The translations under genes and the position numbers were made by a program. 64,000 bases of DNA from contig MU858064.1 of the NCBI GenBank assembly GCA_033297075.1, positions 186,001 through 250,000 on the forward strand, read 5' to 3'. Positions 32,108-44,074 of the stretch are shown in pieces (the first letter of the stretch is position 1; every line of letters begins with the position of its first letter). This stretch comes from Rhypophila decipiens. Lineage: Eukaryota; Ascomycota; Sordariomycetes; Sordariales; Naviculisporaceae. Under the pieces are notes generated by a model that was not told where the DNA came from, made no database searches, and worked only from the letters and a program-made list of their open reading frames with translations.

Positions 32108-33628
32108 ATGCGGGGACTGGAACCACTGGCAGCTCTCTTGGTCTCGGCACCCGGAACAATTGCTTCAAAGCAATGGGTCAGGGAGCTATACCGCGATGTG
32201 GTCATCATCGGCGGCGGCGCTTCAGGGGCATACTCTGCTGTGCGGCTACGAGAAGATTATGGAGTGAGCGTTGTGCTCATTGAAAAGGAGGAGATTCTGG
32301 TACGGTCACTATTCTCCATATCCTTCAAGTTCTGCCACTTCTAACATGAGCCCCAGGGTGGCCACGTAAACACATGGATCGACCCCTCAACCTCTCGGGC
32401 CTTCGATGCGGGCGTGCAAAGCTACATCGACCTTCCGGGCGCCATTCCATTCTTCAACCGCTTCAACATTAGCACTATTCCCAACGTCCGAAATTCCAAC
32501 TCGCCCATTTATGTGGACTTTACGACGGGCACAACACTGGCCGACTATTCTCCACCATCCACGTCGGACCGCAACGACGCTCTCAGACGCTATATATCTC
32601 TCTGCGAGAGTTATGACCCCGTCATGGAGCCTGGCTGGTGGTCATTCCCATCTCCTGCTAATGCCACCATCCCAGAAGACCTCCTCCTGCCCTTTCGAGA
32701 CTTTGTCGTCAAACACAACCTGACCTCGGCCGTGCCCCAAATATTTTCTACTACAGGTTTCGGAAACCATGACCTGCTGTCTTCGCTCACCATGTTTGTA
32801 ATGCGATCTTTCAGCGCAGACATGACACGGGTCCTCCTCGGCCTTACCCCCGGATTCGTACCCGCGTCCCGAAACAACCAGGACCTCTACACTGCCATCC
32901 ACAAATTCCTCGGGGCTGATGTTCTTACCTCCACTGTTGTGACAGCAGCCAGCCGTTCGTCAAAAGAGGGGATCATCCTCAAAGTTCGCAACTCTCAGAC
33001 AGCAGAAATCACCCGCATAGAGGCAAAACGTCTGCTCTACACCATTCCTCCGACAGCGGAAAACCTACTCAAGTTTGATCTTGACAATGGTGAAAAGGCT
33101 GTCTTTGAAACCCTCCAATACAGCTCCAGCTTCGTGGGCATAGTCTCGCACCCGTCTCTACCCTTGGACTCGGCAATCATCAACGTCCCGTCTTCAGCTC
33201 AGCCCTCCAATTGGCTGTCATCTCTCCCCGAGCCTCCATACACGACCCGGTTCGATAACTACCCCAACTCGTCATATTACCGGGTCGTAGTGACGGGTGA
33301 CCAAGACCTCTCAGCAACTTCGGCCAAGGGAATAATCCAAGATAATTTCAACAAGCTAATTGCCACGGGAGTCCTGGACCAATCAAGTCCTCCAGAAGAT
33401 CTCAAATTCTATCTGTTTGAACCACACGGCCGTGTATCAGCCTATGTCGACCGCCAGGATGTTGAAGCCGGTTTCATGACCAGATTGAATGACCTCCAGG
33501 GAAAGAGGGGAACATGGTACACGGGGGCAGCATGGTCGGTGCATATCACAACCAGCTTGTGGATATTCACCGATACGGTTTTGCCCAAGTTGGTGGACAG
33601 TCTAAAGTACTTTGGAGCTCATGGATGA
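32108..33628 (+). CDS. Secreted FAD-dependent amine oxidoreductase-like protein
   Basis: Two exons, 32108-32299 and 32357-33628 (donor GTACGG, branch-like CTAAC, acceptor CCCAG; phase 0), 487 residues. N-terminal stretch to about residue 20 (MRGLEPLAALLVSAPGTIAS) is a probable signal peptide. The dinucleotide-binding fold starts at VVIIGGGASGAYSAV (31-45), with the acidic end of beta-2 at LIEK, then GGHVNTW, as in the flavin-containing amine oxidase/phytoene-desaturase superfamily. About a dozen sequons (NST-, NAT-, NLT-type) fit secretion. It presumably oxidises a small molecule or amine using FAD; the C-terminal GTWYTGAAWSVH is the usual second FAD-contact motif. The exact substrate is unknown. 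Confidence 0.88.
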
Positions 33629-34002
33629 TTGGTCGGGTGCAGTGAAGGGTAATTTACATGGAGAACGACTGGAACGATACTTCAAGTTGGAACGAGCCGC
33701 ATATCACAGGTTTCGGGAATTGCGTTATGATCAACAGGACGGTGTGGCTTGCAGTAAGATTGTGTCCAGCACTAGAAGCCAGCAGATCTGATCCTATCTA
33801 CCATCATGTATGATATGCCAGCTCATTTCCCAGAGATGTCTCAATAATTACTCGACCGTCATGTGACATTCATCCCACTCGCTTCTCCATTTCGTGGGTC
33901 ATAAGCATCCAAGTCCAGGCCATGTCCGTGACCTGCCAAGATGATCTGGAGGATATTCAACCCAACAAATATTGCCAACGAGTTCCAACAATAGTGACCC
34001 AG
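33629..34002. other. Convergent intergenic region
   Basis: Downstream flanks of the oxidoreductase (plus) and the CVNH gene (minus). No other feature seen. Confidence 0.55.
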
Positions 34003-34635
34003 CTAATGATCACCTTCCTTTTGCCCCTCGATGCCGAAGCATGTGAGGCGGCCGTTCTGGACATAGATGCCGTCGTCTGGTGGGACCGTGTCAACTTTAG
34101 GTACCCACTTCACAGTTAATGGGACAGCGACTTGAACTTACTGAGATTGACTGTATTCTCAACCACCGTGGTGGCATTGGTGCCACCCTCGTAGCAGTAG
34201 CAGGTGATTATATGGCAGTCACGGTTTTCGCGCAAGCAACCAGGGTACGAGCCGTGGCAGTCCCGGCAGGAGTCTATGCCGCCACCACTGTACAGTACAA
34301 GATGCTGGTCAGACACCATCTGGATGGAAGGTTGAACGACAAGACTCGACTTACCGGGCTAGCCACGACATTTGGCCATTCATGTTGACAAAGCAGTTGT
34401 TAAGGTCCAATGAAGTGTTATCCGGGCATGAGGCCCTGTAGGTGTGCGGGTAATCGAGTGAGCCGCTGTACGGGCAGTCCTTCAAGAAGCCACCACGGAG
34501 TTCTTCGGGGCCACGGCTGATGATATGAGTGGCGACGTTGGCGATGGCTGGTGTAGACTTAGGGTTGACAACGAGAGAGGTGACGAGAGCAGCTATGCCC
34601 AAGTTGACGAGGGCAAGGCAAACGGCACCGCCTAG
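34003..34635 (-). CDS. Cyanovirin-N-homology (CVNH) family protein, 5' end unresolved
   Basis: Minus strand, at least three exons: about 34635-34355, 34287-34142, 34094-34003. Introns: GTAAGT...TACAG (phase 2) and GTAAGT...TAAAG (phase 1), both in phase. The residues TYRASCPDNTSLDLNNCFVN then MNGQMSW match the CVNH half-repeat (L.AsC......LdLn.ci.N.nG.l.w); the second half reads HIITCYCYEGG, TVNLID, then VQNGRLTCFG, the matching end of the domain. The extra cysteines CRDCHGSYPGC lie between. CVNH proteins bind mannose-type glycans. An AVCLALVNLGIAALVTSLVV segment at the N-terminus looks like a signal peptide or anchor, but no ATG opens this exon; an upstream exon (possible ATG near 34743) or loss of the start must be invoked. 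Confidence 0.7.
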
Positions 34636-36043
34636 GCTTCAAAGGCTTCTGATTAGAGACTAAGTTATATATCTCACTAGCTGAATCAATCGATATATGG
34701 AATATAATACGAAGGTAAATTGTCTAAAACTATAGGTTTCATTAGCTCCAGCTGGAGGAAGAATACCCGCGCTAGCTAAAGGTATAAATTGAACTCAACT
34801 AAGAAGATTTAAGCTCAGTGTTATTCCGGATACAGTGGCAGCCTTTGCTAACAATAAATGGCCGGAATTCTCTGCAAATCACCGCCAAATTCCGGTCATT
34901 TATTGTTACCATGGGCTGAGTGGTTCCTTCCTTCATCGCGGGTGTGGCTCACACGGATTGACCAATCACATCACCCTCCCAGGCCCAACTTTCAAGGCTG
35001 TGAAAAAGAGGCAAGAGGCAGTGAAGATCTAACGCAGGGCTCGAATCTATATCTTTACATTTTTTAAGCTTCTCTCGTACCTTTATCTTTGCTCGGCAAT
35101 AGCATTTTGGCGAAGTGTATTCATGCCTCTTAAGTAATGGCCCAACTCTGCGCGCCCCATTTTAAACCTGTTAACTCGGTGAATGTCCGTTTACTGACTT
35201 TCATCCCATCATGGCACCCTCCCTCGAGTCATTTCCTTTTTCTTCACGTGCATGTGCACAGTTAAATGGCGAACATCAGTCAGATGGGCTCTTCTCGTTC
35301 CCAAAACAGGTCAGCCACGGGGTATAAAACATCTGCAATGACAGTCATGGTTCAGGTTGTTACCCCTTTTCTTTCAGACGCATTGCCACCATTGTCGCCT
35401 TTCAACACACGAACAGAAAATAACACAAGACTTCTAGCGTCGATTACTCTTTTTGCATGCACGATCTTCTTTTGCCCTAATAATGATGGATCTTAGGCAA
35501 TAGCATGTTCTTTTCTCATCAACACTTAGGTGATTGCGGATCCTTGACTTGAAATGTACCAAGGTAGGAGGGAGATATGGCTGCCTTGCTGTCAAGAAAA
35601 CGGAAAAGAACGCAGAGATCCAGCAGGTTCCATGCAGGTCCCCGCTCCAATTTCCAACAAACCCAGAGACCGAGAGCAGGTGAGGATTTTCTACTTCCTT
35701 TCTTCACTGCAAACAGCCGAGCAGCAAGCATCCAGATCAAAGCCGAGAATCAGTGGTCTAGCGATGATATTCAGACCCCTCATGAAATTACCATGCAGGC
35801 ACCCAAATGTCAACAAGGGGGAACAAGGGATCAAAGACGGGGATAGCCCTTCTTTGCGACAAGGAAAACACCTCTTGGAGTGGAGCCATGTTGGCAACCA
35901 ATTTGGATCAGCACTAGCGTCTTTCGTCTCTTCAACTTGAACTTAAAATTGGATCGAGAGACCTGAATGGATTCCCCTCCAACTTCACCTCGCACCCGTC
36001 AGCATCACCTCAACCAAATCACCAAGCTCGCCGCACCGCTGCC
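34636..36043. other. Divergent intergenic region, 1.4 kb
   Basis: Between the CVNH gene (minus) and the dynamin-like gene (plus). AT-rich at 34640-34830; no gene supported. A possible first exon of the CVNH gene may lie near 34710-34745. Confidence 0.5.
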
Positions 36044-38317
36044 ATGGGAAAAGCCAAGAAGGAAGCCAAGGTCGACCTGGCCGACAACATCGCCAAGAAG
36101 ACAGCAGGCTTCATCCAGTCAGACGAGCATCGCGATCTCCTTGACATTGTCGACACGCTGAGATCTCAGGGCGTGAGCCACTATGTCGACCTGCCTCAGA
36201 TCATCGTGTGCGGCTCTCAGTCGTCGGGGAAAAGCTCGACACTCGAGGCTCTGTCCGGGATCGAGTTTCCCAGCGCAGAAGGACTCTGCACGCGCTTTGC
36301 CACCGAGCTGGTCCTCCGCAGAGGCGATGTCGCCGGTATCAAGGTTCACATCCAGCCCCACGCCGACCGGACCGAGGAGGAGCGGATCAATCTTTCTCGA
36401 TTTTCCATGGAAGCGAGCGACGCAAAGCCCTTTCCCAAGATCATCGAGGAAGCCAAGCAGGCCATGGGACTTTCTGCCGTCGGCGTAGCAGGCGCAAAGA
36501 TCTTCAGCACCGACGTGTTGCGTATCGAGAGCACTTCCCCCACGGCCCCCAATCTGACTCTGGTCGACCTTCCCGGCCTGTTTGGCGCTGCTGACAAGAA
36601 CCAATCCGACGACGATGCGGCACTGGTGCAGGACATGGTCACCAATTACATGCGCCAACGCCGCAGCATCATCCTCGCTGTTGTCACTGCCGACAATCCA
36701 TTTGCCAACCAGCCCGTCACCAAGTTCGCCAGAGAGATCGACCCGCAAGGACAGCGCACTCTTGGCCTCATCACGAAGCCGGACAAGATCGACAAGGGCT
36801 CTGATAGCGAGCGATACTACATCGAACTGGCCCAGAACCAGAACGTAAAGCTCAACCTTGGTTGGCACGTTTTGCGGAACCGTAGCCATGCGACGGCCGA
36901 TGACAGCGCCGAGGAGCGCGATGAACGGGAGAACGACTTCTTCGCCAACTCTCTTTGGGGCGAATCACTGGCCAAGACACAGCTTGGCGTCGACGCCCTC
37001 CGCGAAAGACTGCGTAACGTCCTGTGGAATCAGATCAACAACGGTCTCCCGGGAGTCATCTCAGATGTCCAAGCAGGAATCAAGGACTGTGAAAACAAGC
37101 TCGCGCAACTTGGCAAGGCACGGATTTCTTCGCGAGAAAAGCACAGCTACCTACACAAGATCAGCGCCCGTCTGTCGGTTCTCCTCCGGGCTGCCATCGA
37201 TGGCGTCTACTCGGACCAGTTCTTTGAACCTGGTAGCGAGGACAGCTCAGAACTTCTTGAGCGTCGCCTTCGAGCAAGAGTGCAGTCTATTCTTTCGGAT
37301 TATGCTGATCGCATGCGCGAAGACGGTCACGCTCTCGAGATTGTCGAAGACGACGACGAGGCCGTTCGGGACAATGATTCAGGCAGGATTGACAGATATG
37401 ACTATCTCACCGATCATGTGAAGCCGGCCATGTTTCACTCCAGAGGGCGCGAGCTTCCAGGAACCTTCAATCCACTTGTTGTAGGAGATCTCTTCAGCCA
37501 ACAGTGCAGGCCATGGGAAAGGATCACGCATCGAGTGGTCGAAGAAATCCACAAGGCCGCTGCCGAGACCTTCCGTGAGGCTTTGGACGATATCTGCGAT
37601 TCAAACACGGCAGACCGTTTGAGAAAGTACCACATCACACCGGCCCTTCACCAGCTTCGAAAGGATCTAAAGGAGAAGATTGACGAACTGCTGCTGCCAC
37701 ATCAATCAATCCACCCCATCACGTACAATGACTACCTGTGCAGGACTGTCAACAAAATACAGACAGAGCGTATGAATCGAAAAGTCGAGGCGGTAGCCAG
37801 CACGACGCTTCAGGTTCAGAAATCAGCAGAGCACACCTGGTACACTGCCTCCTCGGTCAAGCTCTTCAAGGCAGGAATCAAGGCTCAATTCGCTCCCGAT
37901 GTGGAGGAATATTCGGCCTCCCTAGCCGCCGATGTTGCCGCCGCCTACTACCAGATCGCGCTGGAAAAGTTCATTGACGACGTCAGCGTCAACGCCATCG
38001 AGACGTGTCTCATCCAGGCTCTGCCCGAGGTCTTGTCGCCCCAGAAGGTCTGGGACCTCGACGAAGACACGGTCGAGCTGCTCGGCTCCGAGACGGACGA
38101 AACCATAGCAGAGAGGACGTCCCTGACGTTGAAGCTCGAGACGCTCACCAAGGGCCTTCATGACCTCGACGGCTTCACTTCTTCCCGTCCCCTGCAGGGC
38201 GGAGGATATCTGCTGAAGAGAGACAAGGAGCGCAAGGTCCCTGTCCGTGACGTCACGCGCTTTGCTCAACGTCTAGCTGAGGATCGTGAGATGAGGGAGA
38301 AGGCCAGTCAGAAGTGA
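36044..38317 (+). CDS. Dynamin-family large GTPase
   Basis: Single exon, 757 residues. GTPase motifs in order: G1 GSQSSGKSS at 57-65, G2 Thr in CTRFATEL at about 83, G3 DLPG at 175-178, G4 TKPD at 244-247. The rest is the helical stalk typical of dynamins, including VEEIHKAAAETFREALDD, and a C-terminal GTPase-effector-like region (about 620-740: YYQIALEKFIDDVSVNAIE ...). No pleckstrin-homology or Pro-rich domain and no mitochondrial presequence, so it resembles the fungal Mx-like/Vps1-like dynamin group of unknown role, not Dnm1 or Mgm1. Such proteins self-assemble on membranes and remodel them using GTP. The start ATG is in context GCCATGGG. Confidence 0.93.
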   Translation: MGKAKKEAKVDLADNIAKKTAGFIQSDEHRDLLDIVDTLRSQGVSHYVDLPQIIVCGSQSSGKSSTLEALSGIEFPSAEGLCTRFATELVLRRGDVAGIKVHIQPHADRTEEERINLSRFSMEASDAKPFPKIIEEAKQAMGLSAVGVAGAKIFSTDVLRIESTSPTAPNLTLVDLPGLFGAADKNQSDDDAALVQDMVTNYMRQRRSIILAVVTADNPFANQPVTKFAREIDPQGQRTLGLITKPDKIDKGSDSERYYIELAQNQNVKLNLGWHVLRNRSHATADDSAEERDERENDFFANSLWGESLAKTQLGVDALRERLRNVLWNQINNGLPGVISDVQAGIKDCENKLAQLGKARISSREKHSYLHKISARLSVLLRAAIDGVYSDQFFEPGSEDSSELLERRLRARVQSILSDYADRMREDGHALEIVEDDDEAVRDNDSGRIDRYDYLTDHVKPAMFHSRGRELPGTFNPLVVGDLFSQQCRPWERITHRVVEEIHKAAAETFREALDDICDSNTADRLRKYHITPALHQLRKDLKEKIDELLLPHQSIHPITYNDYLCRTVNKIQTERMNRKVEAVASTTLQVQKSAEHTWYTASSVKLFKAGIKAQFAPDVEEYSASLAADVAAAYYQIALEKFIDDVSVNAIETCLIQALPEVLSPQKVWDLDEDTVELLGSETDETIAERTSLTLKLETLTKGLHDLDGFTSSRPLQGGGYLLKRDKERKVPVRDVTRFAQRLAEDREMREKASQK

Positions 38318-38600
38318 GGGCAAAGGCAGGTCTTGCGAGAACACATGGGGGTAGATGTTATCCAAGATGAGCAGCACAGTGATGCTCATTGGGATGGTCA
38401 ACCTTTATCCCCTGGGGCAGGTTCATAGGCATTGATCGTTATGGTATTATTGCTTCATGTTTGAGCCAAATGAGACATTGATGTGAACAGACAAAAGGTT
38501 TGAATCATGTAATTATTAACTAAACTCCAGACATGGTATAAACAAGACATCCTCCATTACCGGACTATATACATTTCCCCGTGCAAGTCTCAAGTCTTGT
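38318..38600. other. Short convergent intergenic region
   Basis: 3' ends of the dynamin-like gene and tyrosinase gene. Nothing else seen. Confidence 0.6.
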
Positions 38601-39799
38601 CTACACATACTTGTAGCACAGAATCTTGTCCTGCGTGTCCATGACGTCGCTGATCTTGATGGTGTTTCCCATGCCGGGGAAGTTGAGGTCGGAATTGAGA
38701 GTGACGTTCTGATAGGGCACGGGTCCGAACCAGTCAAAGGGATAAGCAAACATGGTGTCCGGGCCGGCGATCTCGGACTTGCGTGCGGGCCACTGGAGCT
38801 TCTGCCACTTGTCCCAGGTGCGGTCGATCTGGGAGTGGTGCAGGAAGAAGAGCGGGTCTCCGGGAGACGAGTACATGTTTGCGATCTCGCCCACGTTGCC
38901 GCCGACTCCGAGATGGCCACCGCCGTGGGTGGTCATGGCGGGCACACCAGGGGCGGTACCCTCTGTCACGAGGGTGAAGTGGAAGAAGTCGGGCTGGCTG
39001 AGGACCCTGTTGTACACGGTCGAGTTGAGGGTCTGGGTCATCAGCCATGGCGAGATGTCACGGCGGAGACAGTGAGGGTTGTAAGCGGTGCTGTTGCCGG
39101 GGCCCATGGACACGGGACGGAGGGAGAAGATTCCGGATGTGACGCATCCGCCGCCGGTTCTTCCAGGCACGTCCACCATGGAGATGTACTCGGGCGGGAA
39201 GTTGCTCACGTCGGCGATGTAGCCGCCGTTTCCGCCAAAGCCCAAGAAGGAGTCAAAGACGGGCGACTGCATGACCTTGGCCTCGGAGACGGCGTCGAGA
39301 GTCCAGTCCCAGTAGGGGACTCCGCCCTGGTAGCCGCAGTACCGGCGGAGGTCGGCCTCGAACATGGCGAGGTACTGTCTGTGCCACGGGTGGAAGAAGC
39401 CGTTGAAGTGGATAAAGTCCGTCATCCGGATGTGCACGGCCTGGTAGTCGTCGTACCGGGACCGGACGCCCTTGTTGGTGCCAGCCGTCTTGCCCGGCAC
39501 GAGCTGCAGGCACATGACGGCCGCGATGTAGCTTAGCCTCTCAAGCGAGCTGAGAGCACGCCTGTTTGGAGGTTAGCACGGTGAATCAGTGTCAGGAGTG
39601 GGATGACGTACCATTCTTTCCGCACGATGGGGTTTGTGCAGGTCTTTGGCGTCGAGTAGATGCTCATGTCATCGCCGTCACGGACCTCGAGAGGCGTCGC
39701 TGGGCTTGGGAAGGCCGGTGCCGGGGCGGGAGCACCCAGGACAGAGCTGCCCTGGGCGAGCACGACCAGTGCTGATGTGACGAAGGACTTGACGTGCAT
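38601..39799 (-). CDS. Secreted tyrosinase-family copper enzyme
   Basis: Two exons on the minus strand, 39799-39612 and 39561-38601 (donor GTACGT, branch GCTAAC, acceptor AACAG; phase 2), 382 residues. Signal peptide MHVKSFVTSALVVLAQGSSV. CuA ligands: His106, His114 and His123 in VHIRMTDFIHFNGF then FHPWHRQYL. CuB ligands: His274, His278 and His303 in HGGGHLG and DPLFFLHHSQIDR. All six copper histidines are present, so a type-3 copper centre oxidising phenols is expected. It belongs to the short, secreted fungal tyrosinase group without a long C-terminal lid extension. A TATA-like element sits about 145 nt upstream. Role may be melanin-like or phenolic oxidation outside the cell; this is inference. 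Confidence 0.93.
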
Positions 39800-42700
39800 G
39801 GCGACTGCAACGGTGGGGGGAGGGAAAAGAGGGAAAAAAGTAACGAATGCGGAAGGGATCAGATGTGATGGCCCTTGGGTCGGTAAGGACTGGAGAGGAT
39901 AGGATCTCTATCTGGAACAAAAAGGAATCTTGGACGAGTCTTTATATGAAGAAGGACCAGTTACACCGAGCCCCCGAGAGGCGTGTCGGATGCAGCTCGG
40001 CCACCCCTGTCACCACATGGCAGCCACGCATGCAAGATGCAACGCAACAATGGGATGTTTTTTGCTTCTGTTTCTTGCTGGGTTAAGACGGCAAGCACAT
40101 AATCCGTAATCTCCTTCCCCCTCCTCGGGACAAGGGCAGAGTCCCCAAGTTCTGGAGGCGATACCACCATCACAGCCCCCCAAGAGTCCCCAAGGCAAGC
40201 TATCTGTCGATAGTATATTCTCAGAGGTTGCAAAAGCGGCACAAGGCGCAGGAACCAAGCTGACAAACAGACGGCCGATCCAGAACCCCGGGGCGATATC
40301 AGCGTGGTCCCCGATTCATTCTCGAGATGGGAGGTGACCGTGGTTGAAGACTGGTCTCTTTTTTGCGCATCATGGCATGGGCATTGCAGACTTGTGTCTT
40401 TTGGGGACAAGTACGAGTGGGTTCGAGAAAAGCATCATTATCTGGGGTTGCATTTCCGGGGAAGTTTGAATTTGTTTTTCTCTTGTCCATGATCTGAGCT
40501 TTGCATGGTCTAGGCTTATAACGTGCTGGTAGCAATGGGCAGGGTAGTGGAGGATTTGCCCCCGTCTCGTTGTGGCCCCTCCCCGAGGGCTCCTTTTCCC
40601 GAAGTGGGCATTTGGCGGGAGCAGGGGGGTAAACAAAAGTCGGCGAATCGACGAGTTTCTCATCTTTGTTGAACGCCACAGCAGCTTTTCCAGCATAGTG
40701 CACATGGCAGTTAATTACGCTCCATAACCCCGGAATCGGTGCTTTATCGCGCACTACACCACAAACATATTCACCTGCAGGTTTGGTGTCTCTAGGCTTC
40801 TCAAGATGCAGGCCTTGGGAGATTTAAGCGAGACATGTGTCTAACTGCATTCAAGTGCTGCAGCAAAGCTGTGCGAGGTCCCGAAGATTTGGATCCGGCC
40901 CTGTCTTTTTCCTTGGTATGCACTGGGGGCGATATCGGCAAGTTGAGGACTTCGACTCGATCGATGTCGGTGTTATCACAAGTATCCAGCCATAACATGT
41001 CGGCCTCTTCTACCCATGAGGGTTGGTTTAAGCTCGAGCTAATTACAAGCATGGACCGGCCGAATAAATGATCTTCGGCACTGTGGACTCTAGCAGAGGC
41101 TCAAGGTGGAACGAGGCCTGTTTTAGCCGTGGATTGGGGGAGTCGGGACGGCCCTTGAGCACTGGCTCCCGCTGTAAGTGTGCTCCGTAGTGTACCAGAG
41201 TGTTAACAGTTAACACCTCTGGATACCTCGGCTCGCCGTTGGCGTCCACCCGTGCACTAACCCACACTGACCACCCAACTTTCCCCACTTGTTATGGCAT
41301 GGGCATGGACTGAGTACGCTATCGACAAGTCTGTTAACTTGGGTCGGATTAGACAAATTCGTAGTCATCTCTGGGTGTCTTGGTTTGTCAGTGCGGATCA
41401 AGAGCTAAGCCGTACCTTATCCAGTGCTGACCCTATGACCCTATCAATCTTGCTCTATTTTGGACTTCTGACGACAAGCCCCCAATGTTATCTGCGAGCA
41501 GTGAAGCCAGGCATTCAAAAGCATACCTACCATTCTCAACACAATGGCATGAATAAAGACGTGGGGGGAGGCCGTGAAAGCATTGAGCCATTCATAGCAA
41601 CATTCTATGGCCCCCTGATTACTTCTTACAAGGAAACCCATAATATCCTCGGCAAGAGCCTGCCCTCGTCGATTCGCGACATTCTTGACCGTTGCACCGC
41701 CAACTCCTTGTCGATGCATCAGTGATCGGAAGAGTTTAGTGTAAATGGAGCATGTGGGTTAGAGTCTTGGAAGACAACAAGATGCCCTTTGCGCTGATGC
41801 TGGCCAGGGCTGCTCATGTCTCGCTCATGACTGTCTCGAATGAATGGATTCAGGTTTCAAAACCTCAAACCTTTGTTTAATCTTGAGTTATTATTAGTGT
41901 GCCTTGGCTTCATTTGACTCCCATGTGTTGCTCAGACCCGGTGCTGAAAGCAGCTGGCATGGGTTAAATTCTGGGCAGCCTACAAGCCCTTGGAGAATCA
42001 GCCTCCTGAGCTGCGATGAATCGATAATGACTAAGAACATGAACAATAACAAATCCGCCCCCCTTTCAGATGTGCGAATGTCTCTTTTTCCCCATTGTCC
42101 TTCTGCGGCCGCCCAAGGGAATATTTTCGTGAGCCCCTTATCAAGGTTGTAGTGCAGCACTGCTTCTGGTCGATAACGTAGCATACTTATAGCTCCAGGT
42201 CCATCAGCGAGGTCGGTAGACCCACCCACGTGGTCATCAACAAGTCACGATGCTTTCTCTCAATGCATGCAGACTACAGAGCGTTCGCGAGTCAGAATAA
42301 GCGTGTGATGAGAATTTTTGACCTGCAGGAGCCATGGAATAAGAATTTCAGCAAAGGACCCCAGGCTTTCTTCTCTCTGCAGACCGCGAGATGGAGAAAA
42401 CCCGGCACCCTCTGACCGTTCCCCCGGGTGTCCTGCCCCCCACTTTGCCGCTGATACTGAGTTTGCCACCGGTCTGTTATTCGAGTGAAGGTCGGTCGTG
42501 GTGCCCCTTCGTCCAGTGGCTTCGAGGGGAAAATGCCGAATCGTGGTATTGTCGTTTCGTCTCGGGGTCGAGGAAATCACACTCTGAGCTTCTCGATATC
42601 ACCTTGGTGTATGTTCCATCTATATATCACGGTCTCAGTTTCACCCAACTTGAACATGGCGGTGAGCAAACTGTCCTCCCAGTGACACTCGCGTGGGATG

Positions 42701-44074
42701 GTGCTCAGGTGAACAAAGTGTGCTTGCTTTTTCCCTTTCTTTTTTCTCACCCTTTGCCCCTTTTTGGTGTCAAGTAGCTCCACAGCGAATTTAACCATCC
42801 CACGACGTTTCAGGGCTCTTCAGCCGTCAATGGTCGCACAAGGATCCTTCGCGTAATCGTATTTGAAGCAGCCTGCGTCCTTAGCCCGGAGGAATAGTCT
42901 CCAAAGGCGTTAGTCGTCGGTCCATCTGCCGGGGAGCTCGGCAGGCGGAGTAAAGGCGGAGACCCTTCATTGCGGTCAGATGTTGCACCACAGCAGAATT
43001 TCACACTAACAAGTTCAAACCTCAGACCTGGCCAGGGACTGTGCCCCTATTGGGCAGAGATAATTCTCCGAGACAGCCCACGCTAAGCCCAGTCCGGGCA
43101 CTAACACTGGCGAGTCGGTCTAGTGACTCTAGTCGGCCTTGGGACAGTGATGCTCTGGCCGTGGCGAGGTTGCCGGCATGGGTTCAACAATATCAGAGAG
43201 GATATATGGGCGCTCGTAAATTGCAAAAGAAGAAGGCTTTTCGAAAAATGAAACAAATGGAAAAGCAATGGAAAAAGATTTGACGGAAAAAAGAAAGTTG
43301 CTTGCCACGCCCCCATTCCATGATGGTTCTACACGTGTTCTATGGATACAACAAATGGTGTTTGTCGGTCCAGCCCATGCTTGTCTCCATGAACACCCTG
43401 ATACAGTAGTGTACGTGCTTCTGTAGTGTACGAATCATTTCGTGTCATGTCAGCCGACTCCTCGTCACCATGTCCCGTTGTTGTCACCATGTAATTACGT
43501 GCTGGCCTCTGGAGTCTGAATGATATGGTATGTACTCTGCCAGTCGTCCTGGCTGTCACCTGCTTGATACAGTGTTACAGAGATGCAGGCAGTTGATAAT
43601 ACGACACATTTACCCCAGAGTGCCAGCAAAGAATGGGGGGAAAAACAAAGGTGTACCCCGTATTGGTCTCGGCCTCCTATTGCAACTGTGACAGAGCTCC
43701 TGTCCTACAGCTTACAGGGGTATTTGCCCCGGTGCGAAGGATTGGCAATTGCTTTTGATTCGTCTTTGGGTGAAAGGGTTTGACATCAGTGACATCCTGG
43801 GCAGCATGCCAGCATGCCCAGAGCCATCCCCATCCCATGTCGAGCATGAAGATTCTTCACAGACAGATCAAGAAAGGGCTGCAAATCATTTCTCAAAACA
43901 AATACATAAACCCCACCAGATGCCGGCATCCCAACCGAACACGATATCCCGAGCGACGGGGCTTCCTTGACAATCCGCCATCTCCAGATATCGACGACCG
44001 ATCTACGTCTCCGGCTGAGGTATCCAGATTATCGGGTCCGGAGAGTGAAAAGGGACGGACGTACAGCAGCAAAG
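39800..44074. other. Gene-poor divergent region, 4.3 kb
   Basis: Between tyrosinase (minus) and PTH11-type receptor (plus). A TATA-like TTTATATGAA at 39941-39950 serves the tyrosinase side. ORFs up to about 150 residues occur but show no domain, signal peptide or splice support. No tRNA, repeat array or transposon terminus recognised. Confidence 0.5.

Noticed and set aside
36119..36889. 256-residue minus-strand ORF
   Set aside because: Antisense shadow of the dynamin-like GTPase.
38835..39536. 233-residue plus-strand ORF
   Set aside because: Antisense of the tyrosinase exon; Gly/Val/His-rich composition typical of shadows.
41294..41725. 143-residue plus-strand ORF in the 4.3-kb gene-poor region
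   Set aside because: No domain, no signal peptide, comparable ORF on the other strand; not supported as a gene.
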